Source: Strix aluco
Taxonomy: Eukaryota; Chordata; Aves; Strigiformes; Strigidae
Direction: 5' to 3'
NCBI RefSeq assembly: GCF_031877795.1
Contig: NC_133971.1
Span: 3,859,719 to 3,923,718, forward strand
DNA length: 64,000 nt
The position numbers and the translations under genes were made by a program. Of this stretch, positions 37,688-48,000 are shown in pieces. The notes below the pieces were generated by a model. That model had not been told where the DNA came from and ran no database searches. It saw only the letters and a program-made list of their open reading frames with translations. Position 1 is the first letter of the stretch; each line of letters opens with the position of its first letter.

Positions 37688-39682
37688 GAGGTACTGGTGT
37701 GCCTCTTCTCTGTGTCCTTGCAGCCTGGGCTGGTGCAGTTTAAAGCATGCAGGGCAGCTTAATACATTCTCTGCTCACGGTGTTTCCAAATCAGATGGAA
37801 AAAGAAAATAACAGAGATCTTTCTACAGGACTGAAAGTCTTTATTCACTCCCACTCCAGAGGTCTGGATGGGCTTTGGCAAGCAGCAAGGCTTTTGAGTG
37901 GTTACCCAAAGCAACAGTCGGACCTTCTCCCTGCTGCTGCATGGATCCATTTCAGGGAAAATTCAGCTCTGCCTCTGCAGCCCCTGAGTGGAAAATGTCT
38001 GAAAGTGACATGATGCTCCGACCAAGCGCTGCAGCCTGCAGAGGAGGGCAGGGAGGGGCAGACGGCGTGCGGGCAGCCCGTGCCCTTGCTGGGAGCTGGT
38101 GGTGGCTGATGCTACCTGGTGCACACTCGTACCTGCAGCACGGATGAGTCCCTGATGATCTTCCTCCTGTGAGCTTTCAGCATCCTCCTTCCTTCCCCCA
38201 CTACCACAATCGAGGTTTGATTGCCCCGAGTCCTTGGTCTCCACTGGGGACCTTTGCCACCTCCCTGTCCCAGGGAACAGCCAAGCCCCACAGCATGCAA
38301 GTGCCAGAACCTTTTACATAAACACTTATAAAGGTTTTGGAGTTTGTTTTACATTTTTGAGGTGTTTTTTTTTTCTTTTCTTTTTTTTTGTTTTTTAGTC
38401 TTGGGCAAAACCACACCTCTTTCCTTAATTTTTAATTGCGGAATGGTCTTCAGCCAACACAGGCATGAATACAGGCCGACTCCTCAGAAGGAAATTTCAA
38501 CTTTATGTTACATAAAGCACCTTTACAAAGATGTGTAGGTGACAACATTAAGGAGTTTGGGCAATGCTGAAGTAACATTTTCAGTTTTCTGACAGAACAG
38601 TTGTGATTTCCTGTTCTATGGGAATGCCAAACTCCGGATTTTCATTTCAATTCAGAATTTTAAACTCAACATTCCCAAAATGTTCTACACAGCAGAAATG
38701 TACTTTAATAAATACAGCTGCAAAATGCCATTCTACTACCAGTTTCTGAAAAAAAATTATATCCCTAGAGCATACTGGCCCATCATGTTAGTTAAAATGC
38801 AGTGATGTATTTTAAGGCACAGTTACTGAGATAACTCTGTTGATCAGCAGACTCTATTTGCACCTTTCTTTTATTCTTCTTTGTATACAATTGATTTGTG
38901 ATCACTGAAAGTGAGATCAGAGCTTGCTAATATGTACTGTAGCTCACAGGTTCACTGGGAAGTATTTATTTCTTAATCATGTATCTCTTAGATTAATTGT
39001 TTGGGATGATCAAAGGCTCAGCAGGTGGTGGGGATGATTTAGAAACCACAAAATTGGTGTTATCTTTCTGATTGACATCCTATTAGTGCAGCATATATTT
39101 CCTGTTTGTCAGGAATGTAAAGTCTGAACATTCGGTAATAATATCTAGTAATATTTTGGAAAGGGAAACCATTGGCTGGCTGCATTTTAACAAGATGAAA
39201 AATCTTTTGATTTCCTTCTGTTAGGTTTGAAACAGAAGCTGAGCACATGTAGCCCAACCTTCCCCAGAAAAAGAAAAACTAGCAACAAGGCACCTGCTGC
39301 TGCTTTTTCCCGCTCGCCTTGAACCACAATCCCTCTCTTAGCATTGCCCCTTAAAAACGACCAAGCTTGCAAGCTTTTAGAAAGATGCAAAACAATCACT
39401 GAAATAAAATAAAATGAGAGAAGAGCTGTTTTAAGACGGGTTTGAGGCATGAATAAATAAAGCCTGTCCTGAAAGCTTCTTCCCCTCACCTACCTCAAGC
39501 TGCACTTCTCCATTTTGGGTCAGGTTTTTCAAGATCACACCCCTTCTCCTGACAAGAGTAATTCCAGCCACAGGAGAAAACTCGGGACGCAGTCGCTCGA
39601 GCTCCTCTCTGAAGCACTAGAAATTCTGGCATTTTTTTTCCTTTGTTTCCCAAAAATTCAGCTAGCTCAGGACATGTTCTAC

Positions 39683-39701
39683 TTTTTTTTTTTTTTTTTT
39701 T
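39683..39701. repeat. Poly-T tract (19 T)
   Basis: Uninterrupted run of 19 T followed by CCCC. No associated element is recognised. Confidence 0.9.
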
Positions 39702-40927
39702 CCCCAAGTCATTTTCTCCTTTTTTTTAAGAATAAAACCTTAGCTTGTCACTGTTTCATCCCATGCTCCATCTGAGAAAATACATTTATTTTTGCTTTTT
39801 GTGATAGGGAAGCATGAGATAAACTTGTGGGGTAAAAATGGGAATGAAAAGAGAAACAAAGAGAAGAAAATAAGGTAGCTGAATAGTCTGAGTGAAGGCA
39901 CAGGGAAAGCAAAACTAGAAACTCAATGAACCCCGCGTTTCTCAGCCTCTTGTTTTCGATCAACTGCCTCTCTGGGGAGAAGCCTTACTGTAATAACAGC
40001 TTTGACCTCTTTCTCTTAGTAAACAATTTGCCTTAAACTTAGAAATATACATTCTTGCTGTCAAAAGCAGAACCAGCTACCCCAGGGCACATACAGGTCC
40101 ATAGTTAGGAACATCTGAAAAGGGAAAAAAGCTAAATTTCCAGGGGAGATGCTACATGTTCTCCCACGGCACGGGAAAGTGAACAAAAGGAGCCCACTCC
40201 AAGCCATGGGGGAACTGGTCACAGGGCAACACCTGGTTCTGTACTTCTGCAGCAGGGTCCTGCAAAAAACCTTCCTCTCCTCTTCATCATCCTGTCACAC
40301 CACGGCAATGGGCTTTGTCTGCCACCAGCTCATTCCCTGGGTAAAAAGGGTAGCTCTCCAAACGTGGTCCCCTAAGGGAGTTTACACCGTGTTAACTGGA
40401 TTCGGTTCAGGAGAAATCTTAGGGACGCCTGGAGAGAGTCAAGGTGTGCAGGAAGGCTCCACGCTTTGCAGAACTGGGTCCCCCACGGTGTAGCTCTTCC
40501 TACGCACAGCTGTTGAAAAGTGGCACTAATATTGAAAAATTGCAGCTGTGCCTTTTGGACAAAAAGCTGCAGTTATGTTATAGTACCTACCCTCTAAATG
40601 ACACATTTTGCTTAATATTTCAAAACCATAGGAGGAATAATAATGCTATCTCCCTTACAGATTATTACAGCTGCTAACCATCGTCCCAAATTAACTTACA
40701 GTAGATGCTGTTTTATCTAGGTTTAACAAAAAGGTGATAGGAATTAACACCATCCAAGTCTTCTGTGCTGATTATTTTTGTGCATTTTAATTAGAACTTT
40801 GTTTTTTGAGACTTGTAAGATTCCTCCCTACTCTTTCCCAATAAAATGTGTGTGGCAATACTTATGTTTACAACATCAGCTGCAAAAAGCTTAGCAGTAG
40901 TTGCTCGACACTACTCCAGCCTTCACT

Positions 40928-41004
40928 TAAAACAAAAAACAAAACAGAAAAAACCCCAAACAAACAACAACAACAACAAAAAAACCAAAACACCAAACAA
41001 CCCC
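40928..41004. repeat. A-rich / (CAA)n low-complexity tract
   Basis: A nearly pure A/C segment with a short (CAA)n core around 40964-40979. It explains the K/Q/N-rich open frames that cross it. Confidence 0.9.
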
Positions 41005-41444
41005 CTGCAACAAGATCTGCTGCATGCTAATGCAAGGGTTAGAAACCATCTATTTGTGGGTTTGAGTGTTATTTTGTTCAGCAGACTACAAATTAATTTG
41101 TTGCTTGCAGAAAATTGGGTAAGAAAGGCACAAAAGCCAGGCCAATTATCACATTCACTCATCTCCATGTGTTTTATATGTGCATGCTCAGGTTTGTAGG
41201 ATGCTGTGCCCCAAAAATGGCTCCTGATAGCTTTTCCAGGTGCACAGGGCTGTGTAAGGTACCCTATTTCCAATCAGCTCAGGATGGTACTCACCAAAAG
41301 TGTTTACATCCACACCCAGGCCATTCCTTACCATTTCTGTTAGCTCTTAGAAAACCTCTTATTGAGGAAAAACAGAGAGGAGGAAGAAAATACTTAAATC
41401 AACACCAGATATCACATCTTTCTGCTTATGTAACAGGCCAATTT

Positions 41445-41510
41445 AAAAAAAAAAAAAACAAAACCCACACCAAAAAAAAAAAAAAAAAAACAAAAAACAA
41501 AAAAACAACC
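41445..41510. repeat. A-rich low-complexity tract
   Basis: A14, then AC-rich sequence, then A18, then CAAAAAA units. It is responsible for the lysine-rich end of a 146-codon open frame at 41115-41555, which I do not regard as a gene. Confidence 0.95.
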
Positions 41511-42599
41511 CTGACTAGTCATCCGGACATCCTGAAAGACAGTCATATTTGCTGATTTATTGTTATGTTTATGAGGTGAATATTTAGTGGAAAGGTAAGC
41601 TTCAAACTAAGAAGCTTATCCTTGTTTCTGGGAGCTTTCCAAAGACTTATGGATATAGTAGAAACAACTCAACTCATCAGAAAGCTTTTGAAGCATATCA
41701 AGAAACTTAATCACGCTATAGCTTCAGTGCCTTCCTTTGTGCAAATATTACATTTAAGCTCCAACATGAATTATTAAACCTCCTTATAATGGTTGTGATT
41801 AATCTTCTACCAGCTAATCACTTTGAAGCCATACCTCCTCACAGCACATATAATTTTAAGAATGGCTCCTCTTTGCATCCTATACCACCACGAAAATCTA
41901 TGTGCCCAATAACCTCACAACTTTGGGAGTTTTGTGTAAATGTTGGGTTGTTTTCCTAACAAAACCAGCTTTTTTCCTCTGCAATGTAAGCCATGGTTCA
42001 GCACTTTCAGCTCATGGCTCTAGGTGCAAAAAGAAGTACTGAAACCAGCCATGTAAAGAACATGCTAGTCGGTGGCAGCGGCCGCAAAGGCAGTGTGGTA
42101 ACTGTGTCAAGCTCTTCAAAGTAAGGATGCTAAAGCATTTGGTGAACTTTTACCCTCAAAGTCTAAGGTTGACTGAACTCTTTTGTCCCCGACTGCATTT
42201 AATCCCCATTTTGCTTTGCCCAGCACTAGGCAGAAAGAGTGAGTTATCTTGCTGCTCCCTCATCGTATTATTTGGCTGCACAGTTGTCTCATGACTCTTC
42301 TGGAACGTTTAGTAAAGTTCCCTCTCATTATGATCCCAGTCTAATTTCGCAGAGGAGACAGCTCACTCATCAAAAGTCTGGAAAACTAGAGATTTCTGAG
42401 CCCTGTGGGGATGCTCAGAGCCTTGCATCAGTGGCTATGAGAGCCTATAGCTGCTCTGCAGTCCTCTTAGCCCCAGGAAATGGTGAGAGTTCTACACCTG
42501 ATGGGATCTTTCCACAGTAGAGACAGAGCCATCACCCAGGAGGATACCAGCCAGTGTTTTGCTCTGTGAAAATATTTCCCATTACTTCAGGGAGACTTA

Positions 42600-42650
42600 G
42601 GTTCGGTCCTTGACTGCCAGCTTCTGTACATTTATCTCTTTGATGGGTTT
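42600..42650 (+). mobile_element. Possible tRNA-derived SINE fragment
   Basis: GGTTCGGTCC (42600-42609) is one base from a consensus RNA polymerase III B box. TTGACTGCCAGCTTCTGTAC follows, resembling the start of a MIR core (ctggctctgccacttactg). No A box is seen at the right distance upstream, so only a fragment is proposed. Confidence 0.35.
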
Positions 42651-42961
42651 AGGACTTAAATGTGGCTGACATATGGATTTTGTTCTTTTTGTTTTAAGCG
42701 GGTGGTTTCTATTAAAATATTTTTGTCGGTTTTTTATATAATGTTTTTATTGTACAGCAACCCACCGTGTCTCAATGGGGAAGCATTTTATATGTTCAGG
42801 CTTATTAGCAATACTTATTATTATTTCAGAAGGTTGGATTGGCTCATTTGTAAGCTAAAGACACAAAGGTATTATGTGCTCTGTTCTCCCTAAACTTTAG
42901 ATTAGAAGAACAGAAGATGAATAGTGAACCGGAACCTGAAAAGTCAGCCTTAGTATTATTA

Positions 42962-42985
42962 TGCATAAATAGCAGTATTTATGCA
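42962..42985. repeat. Perfect inverted repeat, 10-bp arms
   Basis: TGCATAAATA (42962-42971), spacer GCAG, then TATTTATGCA (42976-42985). A diverged direct echo, AATTATGTATAAATA, follows at about 42998-43012. The segment is AT-rich and could extrude as a small hairpin. Confidence 0.85.
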
Positions 42986-43076
42986 AAAAATAGTGTAATT
43001 ATGTATAAATAAATAAAATCTGCCCTGAAATGAATGCCATCAATACCATTATAATAGGAAAAACGTTTGAAACCTG

Positions 43077-43318
43077 GGCCCTGTTGTGCTAGACAAACAG
43101 AGGTCAGCCCTCGTTCCTGAAAGGGTCTTGGGAGTTTGGAGAGACTAAAGACAGTGGGTCAAAGAGGAGAAAGGAAGGCTCATCCTCAGTGTTTCTCAGT
43201 GGAGAAAATGAGGCAGAGAGGAATGAAATGTCTTGGACTAAGCAACAGTAGAAGAGTAAGACACCGATTCCAGGTCTTGCAGATCACTTTGACACATGTC
43301 CTGGCACTGCCCTGTTTC
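43077..43318 (-). mobile_element. MIR-like amniote SINE, long copy
   Basis: On the + strand, GGCCCTGTTGTGCTAGACAA then ACAGAGGTCAGCCCTCGTTC resembles the 'gccctgtgctaggcgctgtacaaacac...cagtccctgcc' part. Further on, GGAGAAAATGAGGCAGAGAG, GAATGAAATGTCTTGGACTA and CACCGATTCCAGGTCTTGCA follow 'ggggaaactgaggcacagagaggttaagtgacttgcccaag...gaacccaggtctcct'. The order and spacing are right over about 240 bases, making this the most complete SINE fossil in the window. The name (MIR1_Amn-like) is tentative. Confidence 0.65.
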
Positions 43319-45499
43319 ATGAATTTGGGTTGAGTTTCATACCCATTTGTGGCAAGGACTACTGAGTGCTGGGGAGGAGGAAAGAACTTCTCCTGGTTTG
43401 ATACATTGGGAGTCCTCACAAATGTAGTCTCTGCACTCAAAAGAAGAAAGAAATTTTCTTCCACCTCAGGTGTGATCATTTCTACAAAGGGACAAAGAAG
43501 ATCTAGGAACTCAAGGGGACTCTTTTTAAGCCTTTCAGCAGCTACCATTCAGATGGTTTGAACAACCCTTTGTGTCCTTCATTTTCCTTGTCCTTTTAGG
43601 ATGAGTAGCCAGTCATGGAAAGACAGAGTCTCATCTAAGCAGGATGCTAATGCTGTTTGCCTACAGCTCCTGAAGGAGTGCTTTTGTTATCAATCATAAT
43701 GATGAGAGCACTTAACTTGGCTACTCTTAAGAGAAGTCCCTGACTCTTTCAGCCTTACCTATTGTGCTGCAAATGGACAAGATCAGAAGTAACTCAATGT
43801 TACAAATGAGAAATCATCAAATAATGTGGATAATTGGGGGAAACTGGGTGTGATTGTCAAACCTGGCCTTTGTACCTTTCAAAATTGTTTCATGAGTTTT
43901 GTAACAGACTTGTAAATCTTTTTATCTACATTTTTAACATTATTCTATTTTTATACTATTTTTATATTTTTTAATATGGCATAAAATGCTGGTTTTTTTT
44001 TTCTTTGTTGAAAGCCAAGCCAAGACCTAAACATGGAAAACCAATCCTGAGTGAACTCCATAGAAGAAAATGCCAGATATTCAGATTTTTTTTTGTTTCA
44101 TTTTCATTAAGAACCAAATCCTCAAGCGTCTCTGTAGGCAGAAATGATTAGTGTTCTATTCTTAGGAAGAATGGAGTCTAACTGACGATGAATTAGGCTT
44201 TCACAAAGTTTGACAACAACTTTTTTGCTGACCTATACATTATGTACCTTCATAAAAAGAAATCAGTTTCTAAGTTCTGCTTAAAACAAATGATTAGGCA
44301 AAATAGTATTATACCAGTTCAATTCATAAAAATCTATGTTGTGGAGGATTTATAGAGACACTTCTACTGGTATGGTGACAGTCAAGCTCATCTGTAAAAT
44401 AGCTGCCATACTTATCCCATTGCACTATGACATGACAGTTGTTTTATGCTAGAAGAGGTAAACAGGTATCAGAAAAAAAAATTATACAGTAAAACAGCAA
44501 CACAGTGAATGCATCTTCCTGTATATTTTCATCTTGTTAATTTATCAGCATGATATAAAGAAAGATATGTGACTGAAATGCATGTATTTTGTTGGACTTA
44601 AATTTGCTATGTTTCAATTCTAGAGTGAAATTCTAGAGTATAAACTCTATTCAGGTGTTCCATTCAAATCCAAGAAAGCAGTAACTTCCCTGAGCAACCT
44701 CAGTTAGTTACTTTCCCAAATAAAAGCTGAGAAGTTCATGTGAATAACTTTTTTGCCATATTATCTATGTTGTGAGATTATTCTCTGTCATCTTAGGGTG
44801 ATGCTTTGGAGTCCTTCTGAGACATAGAAATGAAGACAAGGGGGAAAAAAGGTGAACAAAACATTTTGAACTTGAAAGATGAAACTGATTTTATGCAGAA
44901 GTTTACATCAGCGTTTAATTTACATTTTGTTGATACATGCTATAGACATTAAGAATATTCAAGCACAGAAGTTACCGTAAGTCACTTGCTGCAACGTGTA
45001 CGTATTCAGCTGAATCAGAAGAAAGTACAGAATAAACCTCCCTCAGCCCAACCTACAAAAAAGCTAAGCAACTGTAGTGAAAATAAGTAGCTGCTACCCA
45101 GACTGCCTTACCACCAAGTTGCAAGAAAAATGGACTAGGCAGAAGGTTTAACAGCAAATAGTAAGAAGGGGATAAAATAGGCCAGCTGAAATAAATGAGG
45201 CAAGCAGCAGGCACTGATGGCAGTCTCTGAGATGTTCCAATGGATCTCCTCCGGGATGAATTTCTACAACTGAGGAGTCTCAAGCAAGAAAGATCTGCCC
45301 TGGGGCTAAGTCTGAATGAACGCAAGGACTGTGAGCATGTTGGCCCCAGCTGACCAGAACTGCTGCCTACAGTTCAAAAGTGTTATAAAATCAAAACTCC
45401 TAGAGCTCTTGGTTAGAAAGATCTTCCAGCTTAATATTTGGCCTTGGCATTGTTTTTTTCTGCTACAAAGGGATGCCTCTTACTGTATTTGAAGACCTT
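43319..45499. other. Unique AT-rich non-coding DNA
   Basis: No gene, RNA or transposon is recognised. A short direct repeat ATTCTAGAGT lies near 44617-44639. Open frames are at most 90 codons. Confidence 0.65.
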
Positions 45500-45560
45500 G
45501 CTCCCTCTGAAATCAATGGCAAAACTCTTACTGGCTTTAATGGGAGCGGGATCAATATGG
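45500..45560. repeat. Ancient amniote interspersed repeat fragment
   Basis: CCCTCTGAAATCAATGGCAA, AACTCTTACTGGCTTTAATG, GGAGCGGGATCAATATGG. This closely follows a repeat common in amniote genomes ('tgaagtcaatggcaaaactcccattgacttcaatgggagcaggatc'). The AATCAATGG and GGCTTTAATG parts are near-inverted copies of each other. Family name not assigned. Confidence 0.5.
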
Positions 45561-45771
45561 CAACTCCTGTCTCTGACACGCAATTCAGATCCTCTTCCTC
45601 TTCTGTAAAATTGTATCTGCATTTATTAGTAACCTTACTTAAGCAAAGTACCTGCAGAGGAAATATCTCATTTCTGAAGGTGGCAGAATTTGTTCCAAAT
45701 CAATCTCTTAATTTCAAAATGGTTTTGGGCTTTTTTTCCCCTTCTTTAAGGATTTTTTCTCCCCTTCTTTT

Positions 45772-46360
45772 ATAGCATGGCCAGCAGGGACAGGGAAGTG
45801 ATCTTGCCCCTGTACTTGGCACTGGTGAGGCCGCACCTCGATTACTGTGTTCAGTTTTAGGCCCCTCACTACAAAAAGGACATTGAATGACTCGAGCGTG
45901 TCCAGAGAAGGGCAACGGAGCTGGTGCAGGGTCCGGAACACATGTTGTGCAAGGATCGACTGAGGGAACTGGGGGGGTTTAGTCTGGAGAAGAGGAGGCT
46001 GAGGGGAGAACTCATGGCCCTCTACAACTCCCTGAAAGGAGGGTGCAAAGAGCTGGGGATGAGCCTCTTTAACCAAGTAATAAGTGATAGAACAAGAGGT
46101 AATGGCCTCAAGTTGCGCCAGGGAAGGTTTAGGTTAGATATTAGGAAGTATTTCTTCACAGAATGGGTAGTCAGGCGTTGGAATGGGCTGCCCAGGGAGG
46201 TGGTGGAGTCCCCATCCCTGGAGGTGTTCAAGAGGTGGGTTGACATAACGCTGAGGGATCTGGTGTAGTTGGGAACTGTCAGTGCTGGGTTAACGGTTGG
46301 ACTAGATGATCTTCAAGGTCCTTTCCAACCTAGATGATTCTGTGATTCTGATTCTGTGAT
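45772..46360 (+). mobile_element. CR1 LINE, 5'-truncated copy (~590 bp)
   Basis: The element begins near GCATGGCCAGCAGGGACAGG and ends in TAGATGATTCTGTGATTCTG plus one more ATTCTGTGAT unit. This is the 3' portion of an avian chicken-repeat-1 LINE, covering the ORF2 C-terminus and the short 3' UTR. CR1 moves by target-primed reverse transcription and usually inserts 5'-truncated and without clear target duplications, as seen here. A duplicated T/C-rich segment lies just upstream (45729-45773). The same subfamily recurs at 26.5 and 53.9 kb. Confidence 0.95.
45777..46269 (+). pseudogene. Decayed CR1 ORF2 C-terminal fragment
   Basis: One frame reads through typical CR1 ORF2 C-terminal sequence: [20 protein letters not shown], then [14 protein letters not shown], then [17 protein letters not shown], then [20 protein letters not shown], then [17 protein letters not shown] and a stop codon (TAG, 46267-46269). 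The fragment lies downstream of the reverse transcriptase catalytic core, so it has no activity of its own. Two in-frame stops interrupt it: TAG at 45858-45860, where the family has tryptophan TGG, and TGA at 45888-45890. The frame is otherwise intact, so the copy has not suffered frameshifts in its latter half. Confidence 0.9.
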
Positions 46361-47325
46361 TTGATGACATGAATCCATATCCTGGGTAGTGGGAGAAGAC
46401 AAGACCTCTTTTCTGTCCATTTTCCTTCTTCCCCTGCATTTTTCTTTTCTTGAAACTCTCTCAGATTCCTATCCACTCAGCTAAACCTAGCTGTATGGAT
46501 CATGGCATCATTATTTGCCCTTCTTTTAAAAGCTAGCAATTTTTACAAAGTCTTTGCTGGGTTTTCCTGCCATCTTACCCTGCTGAGTATCTCTGAAGTT
46601 GCTTAGTCCCAGAGTCAGATATTTAAGAGTTTAACTCCCCTGTTACTCTAAATCCCATTGAAATCAAACGTGAGTTAGGTACTTGCATGATTTTACAGGT
46701 CAGGTCCTTATCTCAAAAGAAAAAGTTAGGCTGTTTCCCAACATACTACTGACATGCTTCACATCAGCTTTTTAAAAAATGTATGTGCCTGATGGGAAAT
46801 GGGTGTAAGGGATGGCTCAGGATCTTGTCAGCATAGTACCAGGCAAAGTAAGGTCACAGTCCTTCAGAGAGGAACCAGACAGAAAGAAAACAGTCTCTAG
46901 TCAGGCTGCTTTTCTACTCACCAAGTAAATCTTCGTTCAGGTAGAAAAAAAACTGTCTGGTCCCGAGAGACTTTCAGGAGTGGGGAAAAAGTCATCCTCT
47001 GTGTTATTACTTCTTCACCCCAGGTATCATGCCTGTGAAGAGATGGGATGGCCAGGCAGGAGCCAAGGGAAAGTGAAGCCAGCCCTCCACTCCCCAACAC
47101 GCTCCCCAGCTCTGAGCAATCCAAAGGAAGGCGTGCCTCCTGTACCAGAGCACAGCGACCCTCCTCTTCCTCACCTGTGCTCAGCTGGCGTGAGCCTCAG
47201 AACAGCTTTGGTTTTTGGCTTATCACCAGCTACAATGCTGTTTCTTTCTAGTCCCGTTTTCCCGGTTCTGTGATATGCAGTATTCTCAGGGAATTAAACC
47301 TGAAGCTATTACAGTCAGGGTGTGT
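46361..47325. other. Unique non-coding DNA with one repeat remnant
   Basis: No gene is supported. An ancient repeat fragment at 46600-46712 is listed separately. The GC-richer stretch 46980-47270 has frames of 67-97 codons, none recognisable. Confidence 0.6.
46600..46712. repeat. Ancient amniote interspersed repeat fragment
   Basis: AAATCCCATTGAAATCAAAC, GTGAGTTAGGTACTTGCATG and CAGGTCAGGTCC match in order a repeat known across amniotes ('tcccattgaaatcaatgggagttaggtgcctaaata...gatctgggcc'). The left part (AGTCCCAGAGTCAGATATTT) fits less well. Family name not assigned. Confidence 0.45.
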
Positions 47326-47430
47326 TTTTTTTAAATTTGATAATGTTTAGTTTAAAAAAAAAAATAGTGTAAATGTTTAGTTAAAAATATTTTTCATACA
47401 AAAATTTAGTAAAATTACTAAATTTTTGAT
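47326..47430. repeat. AT-rich palindromic block
   Basis: The core at 47399-47428 has perfect 14-bp arms (CAAAAATTTAGTAA and TTACTAAATTTTTG) separated by AA. Upstream, TTTTTTTTAAA and TTTAAAAAAAA (about 47327-47360) form a second inverted pair, and AATGTTTAGTT is repeated directly at 47342 and 47372. No transposon family is recognised. Confidence 0.9.
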
Positions 47431-47988
47431 TGACAGTCACAGAAAGGCATGACTTAGCAGTACCAGCTATAAAGAATCAGTCCATGAGACATACCAGATA
47501 CCTTTGTTGAACAAAGGACCGCACTGCTCCCTCTGGGAGCACTCTGCACCTCCTGTCCACTTTCTAAAGCCTCATCTTTGTGCGCAGTGGTTTTCATAAA
47601 ACATGTATTTCACCTCTTACTTTTCTGCATAATCACATTCTAACAGCTGTGGTGTTTCTACATGGCGGTGGCTGCTTGTTGAGTAAGGTACCATTGAACA
47701 CGAGCCAGGATGGCAGTATTGGGCCCTCAGTGAAGAGAGCGAAAGCGAAGGTTGCAGGCTCTGCACCTCTAATCTGTCTGGACAGGGAGGTAAAGAGACA
47801 GAGACAGAATTTGACCCTTCTATATTTAGCTCCAGGGTTGCCATGCTATCTGCATGCCATTTCTGAGCAGTGGGATTGCATCCATTCAGCCCGCTTCATG
47901 TGGCTTCTTACATCGTCCACATTTGTAAGAGCATCTGAAGTAGATAAGTCGGAAAACTGGCAATAAACACTCACCCCCAGGGGTACTC

Positions 47989-48000
47989 TGACGTCAGCTG
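47989..48000. promoter_or_regulatory. CRE fused to E-box (putative)
   Basis: TGACGTCA (47989-47996), the full palindromic cAMP response element, overlaps CAGCTG (47995-48000), an E-box. CpG-containing CRE palindromes are rare by chance in CpG-depleted vertebrate DNA. There is no adjacent gene, so a role is inference. Confidence 0.35.

Larger units (their letters stand above)
36615..42599. other. Unique non-coding DNA with A/T tracts
   Basis: No gene is supported. The stretch 37870-38300 is GC-richer and has several overlapping frames of 60-93 codons on both strands, none recognisable. A TCF/LEF-type GATCAAAGG lies at 39008-39016. Poly-T, poly-A and A/C-rich tracts at 37668, 39683, 40928 and 41445 are listed separately. 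The rest shows nothing further. Confidence 0.6.

Noticed and set aside
41115..41555. 146-codon open frame on the + strand
   Set aside because: Its second half is lysine/threonine-rich sequence from the A-rich tract at 41445-41510, and the first half has no recognisable similarity or start context.
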